Below, piece after piece: positions 1-8,356 of a DNA stretch of 40,061 bases. Source of the stretch: a virus. How positions within the stretch are numbered: position 1 is the stretch's first letter; each line of letters begins with the position of its first letter. The translations under genes were made by a program, and so were the position numbers. The stretch is taken from positions 1 through 40,061 of IMG/VR virus record IMGVR_UViG_3300032322_002298; one strand, given 5' to 3'. Under the pieces are notes generated by a model. It was not told the origin of the DNA. It did no database searches and saw only the letters and a list, made by a program, of their open reading frames with translations.

Positions 1-177
1 CCTTCGGAAACGCGGGCGCAGGTTTCGCGGCCCCTTCCCCGGTCGACCTCTCGGAACGGTCGGGAACCCTCCGAGGATCGCGGCTCCGGCGTCCGCGGGT
101 CGGATCCGACCCGGAGGAGGGGTCGAGACGCGGACGCGGCGGAGGCGATCTAGGGGCGAGAGGAAGGGAAGGGAAGT
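1..177. other. Non-coding leader before terminase; contains an 18-bp perfect palindrome
   Basis: I see no convincing gene here. Positions 96-113 form a perfect 18-bp palindrome, CGGGTCGGATCCGACCCG, with no mismatch or spacer. Purine-rich GAGAGGAAGGGAAGGGAAGT at 159-178 supplies the ribosome binding site for the small terminase. Together with 39963-40061 this gives about 276 non-coding bases between the HNH gene and terS if the map is circular. Packaging initiation sites (cos or pac) often lie in this interval in HK97-like phages; that role is inference. Confidence 0.5.
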
Positions 178-708
178 ATGGGCGAACGAGGACCGAACCC
201 GAAACCTACGGCGTTGAAACTCATCGCGGGGAACCCCGGGAAGCGGGACCTCAATCTCGAAGAGGCGGTCCCGGATCCCCTCGTCGATCTCGCTCCTCCT
301 CCCGAGGTCGTCGCGGATCCCCGGGCAGCGGAGATCTGGACGCGACTCGTCCCCCCCCTCGCGGACTGCGGTCTCGTTCGGTCTCCCGACTGGACGGTCC
401 TCGTCCGATACGTCTTGAAACTCTCGCGGTGGCTCTTCCTCGGGGACGAGATCCGGCGGATCGCGAAGGAGAACCCGCAGTCGAAGGGCACGACGTATCC
501 GATCCTCGACGACGCGGGCAAGGTGAAGTACGTCGCGGAGTTCCCGTGGGTGGCCGAGTGGCGAACCCTTGACCGAGAACTCCGGCTCGATGAACGGACG
601 ATCGGGATCTCTCCAGCGGCGAGGTCGAGGATCACGGTCCCGGGAACGAACCGAAAGACCGAAGAGGATCTTCGGCGTGACTTCTTCCGAAGGAAGGGCG
701 CAGGATGA
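178..708 (+). CDS. terS: Terminase small subunit (P27 family)
   Basis: This 176-residue protein is the DNA-recognition part of the packaging motor. It binds the packaging start site and loads the large subunit. The N-terminus (MGERGPNPKPTALKLIAGN) is the typical opening of the P27 family, a basic segment with GxPxxPTALK, followed by an acidic/proline-rich linker and a helical region (about residues 45-145) containing AAEIWTRLVPPL. The ATG is preceded by a strong purine-rich Shine-Dalgarno. Its stop overlaps the start of the large subunit by 4 bp (ATGA at 705-708), so the two are translationally coupled. Length and position directly before a Terminase_1-type large subunit agree with the assignment. 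Confidence 0.93.
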   Translation: MGERGPNPKPTALKLIAGNPGKRDLNLEEAVPDPLVDLAPPPEVVADPRAAEIWTRLVPPLADCGLVRSPDWTVLVRYVLKLSRWLFLGDEIRRIAKENPQSKGTTYPILDDAGKVKYVAEFPWVAEWRTLDRELRLDERTIGISPAARSRITVPGTNRKTEEDLRRDFFRRKGAG

Positions 709-2285
709 CCGAGACCGAACCGAGGACCTATCGCGGCGAGTTCGTCTTTGTCGAGGAGGACGCGAATCACGCGACGACGTTCTTCGAGACCTACCTCCGA
801 CACTCAAAGGGCGAATGGGCGGGTCGTCTTTTCTCTCTCTCCCCGTGGCAACGTGACCTCGTTCGCGAGATCTTCGGATGGCGGCGGATTTCCGATCGGT
901 CGCGGCGATACCGGACGGTGTACATCGAGGTCCCGAGGAAGAACGGGAAGTCGACGTTCGCGGCGGGTCTCGCTCTGTACCTCGCGACGGCGGACGACGA
1001 ACCCGGCGCGGAGGTCTACTCGGCGGCGGCGGATCGCGATCAGGCGTCGATCGTCTTCCGAGAAGCGGCGGAGATGGTCCGGCAATGCGACGAACTCCGG
1101 GAACTATGCGAGGTGCAGACGAAGGCGATCGTGATCGCGGAGACGACCTCGGTCTATCGGGTCCTGTCGGCGGACGCGCACACGAAGCACGGTCTCAACG
1201 CTCACGGGATCGTCTTCGACGAACTTCACGCGCAACCGAACCGGGATCTATGGGACGTCTTGACGACCTCGGTCGGAGCGCGGCGGAACCCTCTCGCGGT
1301 CGCGATCACGACGGCGGGATTCGACCGGAACTCGATCTGTTATGAGATGCACGAATACGCGGCGAAGGTTCGCGACGGCGTGATCGACGACCCGTCGTTC
1401 CTCCCGGTGATCTTCGCGGCGGACGAGGGCGACGACTGGACGTCCCCGGCGACGTGGAGGAAGGCGAACCCGAACCTCGGGGTCTCGGTCTCGGAGGAGT
1501 ACCTCGCGAACGAGTGTCGTAAGGCGAAGGAACTCCCGGGGTATGAGAACACTTTCAAGCGGCTACACCTCAACCTCTGGACGGAGCAGGAAACCCGATG
1601 GATCCCCGTCGAGACGTGGGACTCGAACGACCTCCCCGTCGCGGAGGAACACGAACTCCGCGGGCGGCGGTGCTACGTCGGACTCGACCTCGCGACGACG
1701 ACCGATATTGCGGCGGCGGTCCGGGTCTTCCCGCGGGACGACGGGACGTTCGACGTCCTCCCGACGTTTTTCGTCCCGGCGGAGAACGCGGAGAAGCGGG
1801 CGCGGCGGGATCGCGTCCCGTATCCGGTTTGGATTCGCGAGGGGAAGATCGTCGCGACCCCCGGGAACGTGATCGACTATGAGCGGATAAAGGCGGAGAT
1901 CCTCCGATGGTCGCGGCTCTACGACCTCCGGGAGATCGCGTTCGACCCGTGGTCGGCGACACAAATCGCGCTCCAACTCGACGCGGAGGGCGCGAAGACC
2001 GTCGAGGTCCGGCAGGGGTACGCGACCCTCTCGGAACCGTCAAAGGCGTTCGAGAAGTTCGTCCTCGCGAGGAAGATCCGGCACGGCGGGAACCCCGTTC
2101 TCCGGTGGATGGTCTCGAACGTCGCGATCGAGATCGACGCGGCGGGAAATATCAAGCCGTCGAAGAAGCGGTCTCGGGAGAGGATCGACGGCGTCGTCGC
2201 GTGCGTGATGGCTCTCGCGAGGTCTACAGTCCCGGAGGAGACGGGGAGGTCGATCTATCGGAGTCGCGGACTGGTGTCCTTATGA
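705..2285 (+). CDS. terL: Terminase large subunit (ATPase and nuclease)
   Basis: This 526-residue protein is the packaging motor ATPase and headful/cos nuclease. The N-terminal ATPase shows a Walker A variant VPRKNGKST (residues 76-84), Walker B IVFDEL (about 169-174) and the coupling motif TTAG (about 202-205). The C-terminal RNase H-like nuclease shows YVGLDLATTTD with Asp328, a second acidic site in AFDPWSA and a third near RIDGVVACVMALA. This is the usual Terminase_1 (HK97/YmfN-like) architecture at full length. It overlaps terS by 4 bp and the portal gene by 4 bp (2282-2285). It would act at the portal vertex of the prohead. Confidence 0.97.
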   Translation: MTETEPRTYRGEFVFVEEDANHATTFFETYLRHSKGEWAGRLFSLSPWQRDLVREIFGWRRISDRSRRYRTVYIEVPRKNGKSTFAAGLALYLATADDEPGAEVYSAAADRDQASIVFREAAEMVRQCDELRELCEVQTKAIVIAETTSVYRVLSADAHTKHGLNAHGIVFDELHAQPNRDLWDVLTTSVGARRNPLAVAITTAGFDRNSICYEMHEYAAKVRDGVIDDPSFLPVIFAADEGDDWTSPATWRKANPNLGVSVSEEYLANECRKAKELPGYENTFKRLHLNLWTEQETRWIPVETWDSNDLPVAEEHELRGRRCYVGLDLATTTDIAAAVRVFPRDDGTFDVLPTFFVPAENAEKRARRDRVPYPVWIREGKIVATPGNVIDYERIKAEILRWSRLYDLREIAFDPWSATQIALQLDAEGAKTVEVRQGYATLSEPSKAFEKFVLARKIRHGGNPVLRWMVSNVAIEIDAAGNIKPSKKRSRERIDGVVACVMALARSTVPEETGRSIYRSRGLVSL

Positions 2286-4078
2286 GATCCTTCCTCGCGA
2301 ACGTCGTTCGTCGTCTCGTCCCGTCACGGTCCGAAGGTCGCGCCGCGGCGTACAAGGGCGGGTCTATCTCGGATCCTCCGGCGTGGCTCGAACGTCTCCT
2401 CCTCGGGAACTCGGATCCCGATACGTCCGGTGTCGATATCGACGAGAAGAACGCGCTCCAAATCTCGACGGTCTTCGCGTGCGTTCGCGCGATCGCGGAG
2501 GACGTCGGGAAACTCCCCCTGATCGTCTACCGGGAGACCGAGGGTCGCGGCAAGGAGCGGGTCCGGCGGCATCCGGTCTATCGGCTCCTGCACGACGAAC
2601 CGAACCCCGAGATGAGCGCGTTCGACCTCCGGTCGACGGTCACGGCTCACGCGCTCACCTATGGGAACGGCTTCGTCGAGATCGAACGAGACGGACTCGG
2701 GAACCCTCTGTATCTCTGGCCTCTCGAACCCGATCGGGTCTCGGTCCGGCGATCGGCGTCGACCGGGGCGATCGTGTACGTCTTCAACGACCCGGACTCG
2801 CTCACGGTCCGAACGATCTTCGCGGACGACGTCGTCCACGTCAAGGGACTGGGATTCGACGGTCTCGTCGGCTACTCGGTGATCGCGTGGGCGAGGAAGT
2901 CCCTCGGTCTCGCGGCGGCGGCGGAGCAGTTCGGATCATCGTTCTTCGGGAACTCGTCGATGCCGAAGGGCGTTCTCGAACACCCCGGGATCCTCGGCGA
3001 GGACGGACAGAAGAACCTCCGGAAGTCGTGGGAGGACGTTCATCGCGGCTCGTCGAACTACGGTCGCGTGGCGATCCTCGAAGAGGGGATGAAGTTCAAC
3101 CCGATCACGATCCCCCCGGACGATGCGCAGTTCTTGGAGACGCGGCAGTTCCAAGTTCCGGAAATCTGTCGCTGGTTCCGGATGCCCCCTCACAAGGTCG
3201 CGGACCTCTCGCGGGCGACGTTCTCGAACATCGAACACTCGTCGATCGAATACGTCTCCGACACGCTCCTCCCGTGGCTCGTTCGATGGGAGCAGGAGAT
3301 CCGGCGGAAGTGTTTCCTCGGCTCGGAGTCCGACCTCTTTGCGGAACACTTGACCGCGGCTCTCCTTCGCGGCGACCTGAAGTCCCGATACGATGCGTAT
3401 GCGATCGGTCGGCAATGGGGATGGTTGTCCCCGGACGACGTTCGCGAGTTCGAGAACCTCAACCCAATCGAATCTTCGGGCGGCGATACCTACCTCGTTC
3501 CCTCGAACATGGCGAACGCGGCGACGATGGCGGCTCCGGCTCCCGGTCCGGCTCCGGCTCCCGGTCCGGCGTCCGTAGATATCGACCCCGAGGACGAAGT
3601 CGAGGACGAAGTCGAGGACGAAGTCGAGGACGAGGACGAGGTCGAGGAGGCGGATCCCACGATGGTCCGCGCGTTCCGCGCTCTCGTCGACGACGCGGTT
3701 CGCTCGCTCCGGCGGTCCGAGTCCGAGAAGATCGCGAGGAACGCGAAGCGCGACGACGTCGCGAACTGGTCGTCGACGTTCCCGATTCAGCGGCGGAATA
3801 CCTCCGAGTCGACGTTCTTCCCGATCGTCCTCGCGTTCGTCGCGACCGCGGCTCCGAAGAAGGTCGACCGGCTCGCGGAGTCGCGGTCGATCGCGGAGGC
3901 GGTCGCGGGCGTTCACTGGCGGCGGCTCGAACTTCACCTCGGCGCGGGATGGACTCGCGAAGTCGACCGGCGTTCGGCGGAGTGGTCGGAAGACTGGAAC
4001 GTGGCAGACGAGGTCGAGGAGATCCTCGCGACGATCTCGAAGACGATCGCGGCACGACACGCGGAGAACTGGCGATGA
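2282..4078 (+). CDS. Portal protein (HK97 family) with C-terminal extension
   Basis: This 598-residue protein forms the dodecameric ring through which DNA enters the head. The start is the ATG overlapping the terL stop; the frame is open further upstream but that part shadows terL. Residues about 45-420 match the HK97 portal family: STVFACVRAIAEDVGKLPL, HPVYRLLHDEPNPEMSAFD, TYGNGFVEI, and the wing/clip with EICRWFRMPPHKVADL. After about residue 420 there is a non-standard tail: Ala/Pro/Gly repeats (PAPGP twice), an acidic run built from a 12-base tandem repeat (EDEV units), then about 140 helical residues with WSSTFPIQRR and WSEDW. Homologous portals are often 400-450 residues, so the extension is unusual. 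Confidence 0.95.
   Translation: MRSFLANVVRRLVPSRSEGRAAAYKGGSISDPPAWLERLLLGNSDPDTSGVDIDEKNALQISTVFACVRAIAEDVGKLPLIVYRETEGRGKERVRRHPVYRLLHDEPNPEMSAFDLRSTVTAHALTYGNGFVEIERDGLGNPLYLWPLEPDRVSVRRSASTGAIVYVFNDPDSLTVRTIFADDVVHVKGLGFDGLVGYSVIAWARKSLGLAAAAEQFGSSFFGNSSMPKGVLEHPGILGEDGQKNLRKSWEDVHRGSSNYGRVAILEEGMKFNPITIPPDDAQFLETRQFQVPEICRWFRMPPHKVADLSRATFSNIEHSSIEYVSDTLLPWLVRWEQEIRRKCFLGSESDLFAEHLTAALLRGDLKSRYDAYAIGRQWGWLSPDDVREFENLNPIESSGGDTYLVPSNMANAATMAAPAPGPAPAPGPASVDIDPEDEVEDEVEDEVEDEDEVEEADPTMVRAFRALVDDAVRSLRRSESEKIARNAKRDDVANWSSTFPIQRRNTSESTFFPIVLAFVATAAPKKVDRLAESRSIAEAVAGVHWRRLELHLGAGWTREVDRRSAEWSEDWNVADEVEEILATISKTIAARHAENWR
3590..3650 (+). repeat. 12-bp tandem repeat encoding an acidic linker in the portal
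   Basis: The unit GAGGACGAAGTC occurs three times in register from about 3590 and degenerates into GAGGACGAGGACGAGGTCGAGGAG. It encodes Glu-Asp-Glu-Val units. Directly before it, 3532-3570 repeats Ala-Pro-Gly-Pro codons. The in-frame 12-base period suggests expansion by slippage that is tolerated because it adds only flexible linker. Confidence 0.8.
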
Positions 4079-5028
4079 AGAACAACGAGACTCGGTCAAT
4101 CTCCGGAGTCGAACTCCGGGTCGACGGCGGCGCGGGCGAACCGGCGAAGATCGTCGGATACGCGGCGAAGTTCGGCGTCCGGTCTGAACCGATCGGGGGC
4201 GTCTTCCGGGAGATTATCTCCCCCGGGGCGTTCCGTGACGACCTCCCCGGCGCGGACGTTCGGTTCCTCGTCAACCACGACCCTTCTCAACTCCTCGCGA
4301 GGACGAAGTCCGGGACCCTCCGTCTCGCGGAGGACTCGGTCGGACTTCGGTTCGAGGCGATCATTCCGGAGACGACCCTCGGTCGCGACGTTCTCGAACA
4401 AGTCCGGCGCGGCGATCTCGACTCGACGTCGTTCGGATTTCGGAAGATCGCGGACGACTGGACTCGCGAGGACGACCTTCCCCTCCGGAACCTCCGTCGC
4501 GTCTCGGTCTTCGACGTCTCCCTCGCGACGTTCCCGGCGTATCCCGACACGGAGGTCGCGCTCCGGTCCCTCTCGACGTTCTCCCCGGGCACGGTCCCGG
4601 AGGTCCGGGAGTTCGACCCGAACGACGCGATGAAGGAAGAAGCGGCTCGGGGTCTCGCGTGGCGGGAGGAGTACGGGCGAGGCGGGACCGAGATCGGGGT
4701 CGCGAGGGCGCGGGATATCTCGAACGGTCGCGGTCTCTCCCTCGAAACGGTCTATCGGATGCGGTCCTATTTCGCGAGACACGAAGTCGACAAGCAGGGA
4801 ACCGGGTGGTCTCCCGGCGAGGACGGCTATCCCTCCGCGGGGCGGATCGCGTGGGCGTTGTGGGGCGGCGACCCCGGGCGGACGTGGGCGAACGCGATCG
4901 TCGAACGGGAGGAGGCGTCGGACGACGAGGGGTCGAGAACCTCGTCGGATCGGACTCGACTCCGGCTCCGTCTCGCGACGGTCGCGGACGGGATAGCATT
5001 ATCGCGCCGCGACCCTCGGCGCGGATGA
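4075..5028 (+). CDS. Prohead maturation protease (HK97 gp4-like) with extra C-terminal domain
   Basis: This 317-residue serine protease would trim the capsid delta domain and scaffold during head maturation. Residues 1-175 carry the family core: IVGYAAKFGVRSEPIGGVFREIISPGAF-like opening, catalytic His in FLVNHDPSQLLAR (His68) and Ser in GDLDSTSFGF (Ser119), then VFDVSLATFPAYPDT. After residue 185 a second domain follows (GVARARDISNGRGLSLETVYRMR, ARHEVDKQGTGW, GRIAWALWGGDPGRTWA). This short module is found attached to or near phage protease and capsid genes; its function is not known to me. The ATG overlaps the portal stop (ATGA). The last codons run over a putative late promoter at 4984-5023. 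Confidence 0.93.
   Translation: MKNNETRSISGVELRVDGGAGEPAKIVGYAAKFGVRSEPIGGVFREIISPGAFRDDLPGADVRFLVNHDPSQLLARTKSGTLRLAEDSVGLRFEAIIPETTLGRDVLEQVRRGDLDSTSFGFRKIADDWTREDDLPLRNLRRVSVFDVSLATFPAYPDTEVALRSLSTFSPGTVPEVREFDPNDAMKEEAARGLAWREEYGRGGTEIGVARARDISNGRGLSLETVYRMRSYFARHEVDKQGTGWSPGEDGYPSAGRIAWALWGGDPGRTWANAIVEREEASDDEGSRTSSDRTRLRLRLATVADGIALSRRDPRRG
4984..5023 (+). promoter_or_regulatory. Putative late promoter-like motif and hairpin before the capsid gene
   Basis: GCGGACGGGATAGCATT at 4984-5000 contains a possible -10 (TAGCAT, 4994-4999). An almost identical 17-mer lies before the tail tube gene at about 10110-10127. Downstream, CGCGCCG (5003-5009) and CGGCGCG (5017-5023) form a 7-bp stem that could start the capsid mRNA leader. 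No good -35 is visible 17 bp upstream, so an activator-dependent or modified polymerase may be used. The site sits inside the 3' end of the protease gene. Confidence 0.55.
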
Positions 5029-5098
5029 TTCGACGTCTCGACCTTCGGCGGGACGATCGGTCAAAGAACGAACGAACGAACGACACGGAGATTCAAAC

Positions 5099-6424
5099 AT
5101 GAGTATTCAGGAACTTCGAGAGAAGCGGGCGCAGATGATCGCGGACGCCCGAAAGATCCTCGACAAGGCACAGACGGAAAAGCGGTCGCTGTCGGCGGAC
5201 GAGTCCGGCAAGGCGGACGAGATCCTCGACGGCGCGGAGAACGTCGCGAAGCAGATCTCGGAGATGGAGGGCGCGGAGGCGCGGTCCCGTCGTCTCGAAG
5301 ACGCGGAGAAGGGTCTCGCGGAGACCCGGACCCGTCCGGCTCCGGGTCGCGGCCCGGCTCCGACCGAGACTCGCGAGACCCGGTCCGAGCAGACGTGGAA
5401 GACCCTCGGCGGCGCGGAGCGGCGGTTCGTCTTCGATCCGTCGAAGGACCGTCGCTCGACCGCGGAGTATCGCAGCGCGTTCGAGAACTACCTCGTCTCC
5501 GGACGGGCGAAGGGTCTCGACACGGGCGGCGAGACTCGCGATCTCGCGGCGGACTCCGACGTCGACGGCGGCTATCTCGTCGCTCCGACTCAGACCGTCG
5601 CGTCGCTGATTCAGGCGGTCGACGACGCGGTCGTCGTGCGGCAGTTCGCGACGGTGATCCCCGTCCGTTCCGCGCAGAACCTCGGCGTCCCCGTTCTCGA
5701 CACTGACGTCTCGGACGCGGATTGGACGACCGAGATCCAGACCGGCACGAAGGACACGGCGATGAAGTTCGGCAAGCGCGAACTGAACCCGGTCCCCCTC
5801 GCGAAGCGGATCCTCGTCTCGCGGAAACTCCTCCGGACCGGCGCGCTTCCCGTCGAGTCGATCGTTCAGGCGCGGCTCGCGTACAAGTTCGGCGTCTCAC
5901 AGGAGAAGGCGTTCCTCACGGGCAGCGGCGCGAACGAACCCCTCGGAATGCTGACCCCGACCGCGAACGGGATCTCGACCTCTCGCGACGTGAACACCGG
6001 CTCGTCTACCGATATGACCGCGGACGGTCTTATCGACGCGAAGTTCTATCTCAAGGCGTCCTACTGGTCGCGTCCGTCGACGGCGTGGCTCTTCTCTCGC
6101 GAGGCGATCAAGCGCGTCCGCAAACTCAAGGACAACCAGAACCAGTACCTGTGGCAACCCGGCCTCGTCGCTGGCGAACCCGACCGGATTCTTGATATCC
6201 CGTACGTCGTCTCGGAGTTCGTCCCGAACACCTTCACGACCGGGAAGTACGTCGGCATCCTCGGCGACATGTCCTTCTACTGGATCGCGGAGGCGTTGTC
6301 CCTCGAAGTCCAGCGGCTCTCGGAACTCTACGCGGAGGCGAACCAAATCGGCTACATCGGTCGAATGGAAGTCGACGCGATGCCGGTCCTCGAAGAGGCG
6401 TTCGCGCGTCTCAAGACGAACTGA
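5099..6424 (+). CDS. Major capsid protein (HK97 fold)
   Basis: This 441-residue protein builds the icosahedral shell. Residues 1-95 form an acidic/basic helical delta domain (RAQMIADARKILDKAQTEKRSLSADE) expected to act as internal scaffold and be removed by the protease. A Pro/Arg/Thr-rich stretch follows (about 75-100), then the shell domain with DGGYLVAPTQTVASLIQAVDDAVVVRQFATVIPV, NPVPLAKRILVSRKLLR, EKAFLTGSGANEPLGML and the C-terminal MSFYWIAEALSLEVQRLSELYAE. Length and motifs fit the phage_capsid HK97 family. It has its own leader: stop of the protease, a hairpin, then GGAGATTCAAAC before the ATG, consistent with high expression. Confidence 0.97.
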   Translation: MSIQELREKRAQMIADARKILDKAQTEKRSLSADESGKADEILDGAENVAKQISEMEGAEARSRRLEDAEKGLAETRTRPAPGRGPAPTETRETRSEQTWKTLGGAERRFVFDPSKDRRSTAEYRSAFENYLVSGRAKGLDTGGETRDLAADSDVDGGYLVAPTQTVASLIQAVDDAVVVRQFATVIPVRSAQNLGVPVLDTDVSDADWTTEIQTGTKDTAMKFGKRELNPVPLAKRILVSRKLLRTGALPVESIVQARLAYKFGVSQEKAFLTGSGANEPLGMLTPTANGISTSRDVNTGSSTDMTADGLIDAKFYLKASYWSRPSTAWLFSREAIKRVRKLKDNQNQYLWQPGLVAGEPDRILDIPYVVSEFVPNTFTTGKYVGILGDMSFYWIAEALSLEVQRLSELYAEANQIGYIGRMEVDAMPVLEEAFARLKTN

Positions 6425-6455
6425 TTCACCTCGGCACGAACAAGGAGACACGCAC

Positions 6456-6896
6456 ATGAACGAACTCTCTCTCGCTCGGAACGTCGCCCTCGACCGCGTC
6501 TCGAACGCGGTCGCGGCGGGAACGACGGACGTGAATTGCACGTCCGTCGATATGGAAGGATTCGAGACGGCGACCTTCGTCGTCTCGTTCGGAACGATCA
6601 CGGCGACGGCGGTCACGTCGATTCAGATCGACCACAGTTCGGACAACTCGACTTGGAACGCGGTCGCGGGGTCGAAGGTCACGGTCCCCGACTCGGCGTC
6701 GAACAAGGTCGCGATCACGGAGACCGTCCGTCCGACTCTCCGATACGTTCGCTGCACGGTCGACCGCGGCACGGCGAACGCGGTGATCGACGGCGTCGTC
6801 GCGATCCGGTCGAACGCTCGCAAGGCCCCGGTCACGAACGGCAACACGGTTCAGGGCACGACGATCATCGTCGGTTCGACGACCGGCACTCCGTGA
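6456..6896 (+). CDS. Small beta-rich protein after the capsid, possible head decoration protein
   Basis: I do not recognise the family. The 146-residue product starts at ATG 6456 after AAGGAGACACGCAC. It is rich in Thr, Val, Ser and Ala with alternating polar/hydrophobic residues (TATFVVSFGTITATAVTSIQI, NKVAITETVRPTLRYVRCTV, GVVAIRSNARKAP), suggesting a beta-sandwich without signal peptide or membrane segment. Its place between capsid and head-tail connector genes and its likely co-transcription with the capsid suggest a minor head or decoration protein. That role is inference from context. Confidence 0.8.
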   Translation: MNELSLARNVALDRVSNAVAAGTTDVNCTSVDMEGFETATFVVSFGTITATAVTSIQIDHSSDNSTWNAVAGSKVTVPDSASNKVAITETVRPTLRYVRCTVDRGTANAVIDGVVAIRSNARKAPVTNGNTVQGTTIIVGSTTGTP

Positions 6897-6955
6897 CGAA
6901 CGGCGCATCCCCCCCTCCTAGGACGTCGCGGTCGTCGTGATCGCGGCGTCCATTC

Positions 6956-7555
6956 TTGGCTTACCTCACGCGAACAACCGGACCGGCGACGACTCCGATC
7001 TCTCTCGCGGAGGCGAAGTCACACCTCCGAGTCGAGATCCCCGACGAAGACGGACTGATCTCCGCGCTCGTCGAGGCGGCGACGGTCTACGTCGAGGAGC
7101 GGCTCCGGCGGCGGCTGATCTCTCAGACGTGGACGGTCTACCTCGACGGATTCCCGTCGACCTCCGAGATCGTCGTCCCGTTCTCGCCCCTCGTCTCGGT
7201 CTCGGCGTTCGAGTTCAAGGACCCGGACGGCGGCGCGTGGACGGCGGTCCCCGGCTCGACCTATACGGTCGAGGTCCCGGGCGGGAAGAACCCCGGTCGC
7301 GGGCGTCTCCTCTTGGCCTACGGCGAGTCGTGGCCCGAGGCGAGGTCCGAACCGAACTCGGTCCGATTCACGGTCGCGGCGGGATTCGGCGGCTCGGGAT
7401 CCGACGTCCCCGAACCGATCCGGCTCGCGATCCGTCAACTCGTCGGCACGGCGTACGCGCATCGTGAATCGGTCGTGACGGGAACGATCGCGACGGCGAT
7501 CCCGCAGACGGTCGAGTTCCTCCTCTCCCCGTTCCGTCTCTTTGAGTTCCGATAA
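6956..7555 (+). CDS. Head-tail connector protein (gp6-like)
   Basis: This 199-residue protein resembles the phage gp6-like head-tail connector (adaptor) that sits under the portal. The N-terminus shows the family pattern: ISLAEAKSHLRV, DEDGLISALVEAATVYVEERLRRRLISQTW, then PFSPLVSVSAFEFKD, and PIRLAIRQLVGTAYAHRE near the C-terminus. An in-frame TGA at 6938-6940 leaves TTG 6956 as the only plausible start before the conserved part, and there is no clear Shine-Dalgarno, so translation may be weak. A conserved helix pair at residues 18-50 supports the call. Confidence 0.9.
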   Translation: MAYLTRTTGPATTPISLAEAKSHLRVEIPDEDGLISALVEAATVYVEERLRRRLISQTWTVYLDGFPSTSEIVVPFSPLVSVSAFEFKDPDGGAWTAVPGSTYTVEVPGGKNPGRGRLLLAYGESWPEARSEPNSVRFTVAAGFGGSGSDVPEPIRLAIRQLVGTAYAHRESVVTGTIATAIPQTVEFLLSPFRLFEFR

Positions 7556-7557
7556 CG

Positions 7558-7899
7558 ATGGCGATCAAGTCCGGACAACTCGACCGGCGGATCCGGCTTC
7601 TACGTCCGACGACCGGCTCGAACTCGTTCGGCGAACGAGTCGCGGGGTACGTCGACGACGCGATCGTCTTCGCGAAGTTCGTCCCCGTCTCGGGGAAGGA
7701 GGAGTTCCTTCCCTCCGATCATCACAGCGCGAAACAGGCGACGGTCTTCGAGATCCGATATCGGGCGAACATCGGCCCGCGTTGGCGCGTGGTTTATGAT
7801 GGCGCGACCTACGAGGTCGAGGACGTCGCGGAGATCGGTCGTCGCGAGGGTCTTCGGCTGACGACCTACGCTCGCGACGTGATCTCCGGGACCTCCTGA
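7558..7899 (+). CDS. Head-tail joining / head closure protein
   Basis: This 113-residue protein matches the phage head-tail adaptor family (SPP1 gp16 / HK97 gp7-type). It begins MAIKSGQLDRRIRLLRPTTGSNSFGE, the typical opening GxLDxRIxxxxP, and continues with a beta-barrel containing FAKFVPVSGKE, ATVFEIRYRANIGPRWRVVYDGATYEVEDVAEIGRREGLRLTTYA. It would close the connector after packaging. It starts two bases after the upstream stop and ends one base before the next gene. Confidence 0.93.
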   Translation: MAIKSGQLDRRIRLLRPTTGSNSFGERVAGYVDDAIVFAKFVPVSGKEEFLPSDHHSAKQATVFEIRYRANIGPRWRVVYDGATYEVEDVAEIGRREGLRLTTYARDVISGTS

Positions 7900-7900
7900 A

Positions 7901-8356
7901 ATGCCCCCGATCAACGACAAGATCCTCGTCAACTTCCGGGACGTCCGGCGTGCGCTCGAAGAACTTCCGACGCGCGTCGTGAAGAACGTCGTCCGTCGCG
8001 CGGTCTACGCGGGCGCGGCGAAGATCCGGGACGTCGCGAAGGGGAAGGTCCCTGTCGATACCGGCGCGCTCCGGGCGTCCATCATCGCGTCGACGAACAA
8101 GGCGCAGAAGACCGGGGAGATCTCGGCGTCCGTGGGCGTGGCTCGAAAGAAGTTCGTCCGAGGTCGTCGCGCGGGGCGGAACCCTCGGCGATACGCTCAC
8201 CTCGTCGAGTTCGGAACGGCTCGGACGTCGGCGAACCCGTTCCTCCGTCCGGCTCTCGACACGCAGGTCGACGAGGTCCTCGAAGTCACGGCGGCGCGGA
8301 TGCGAACCGGCATCGACGACGAGGCGCGTCGAGTCGCGAGGAGGGCGGGACGATGA
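7901..8356 (+). CDS. HK97 gp10-like tail completion / morphogenesis protein
   Basis: This 151-residue protein fits the HK97-gp10 family found between head closure and tail terminator genes. Recognisable elements are the helical start NFRDVRRALEELPTRVVKNVVRRAVYAGAAKIRDVAKGKVPVDTGALRASI and the loop YAHLVEFGTARTSANPFLRPAL. Both are highly typical, especially VPVDTGALR and VEFGTxxxxAxPFLRPA. Its stop overlaps the next start by 4 bp. Confidence 0.93.
   Translation: MPPINDKILVNFRDVRRALEELPTRVVKNVVRRAVYAGAAKIRDVAKGKVPVDTGALRASIIASTNKAQKTGEISASVGVARKKFVRGRRAGRNPRRYAHLVEFGTARTSANPFLRPALDTQVDEVLEVTAARMRTGIDDEARRVARRAGR

Noticed and set aside
1907-2281. Upstream extension of the portal reading frame
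   Set aside because: It lies entirely within the large terminase gene; ATG 2282 with the ATGA overlap is the natural start.
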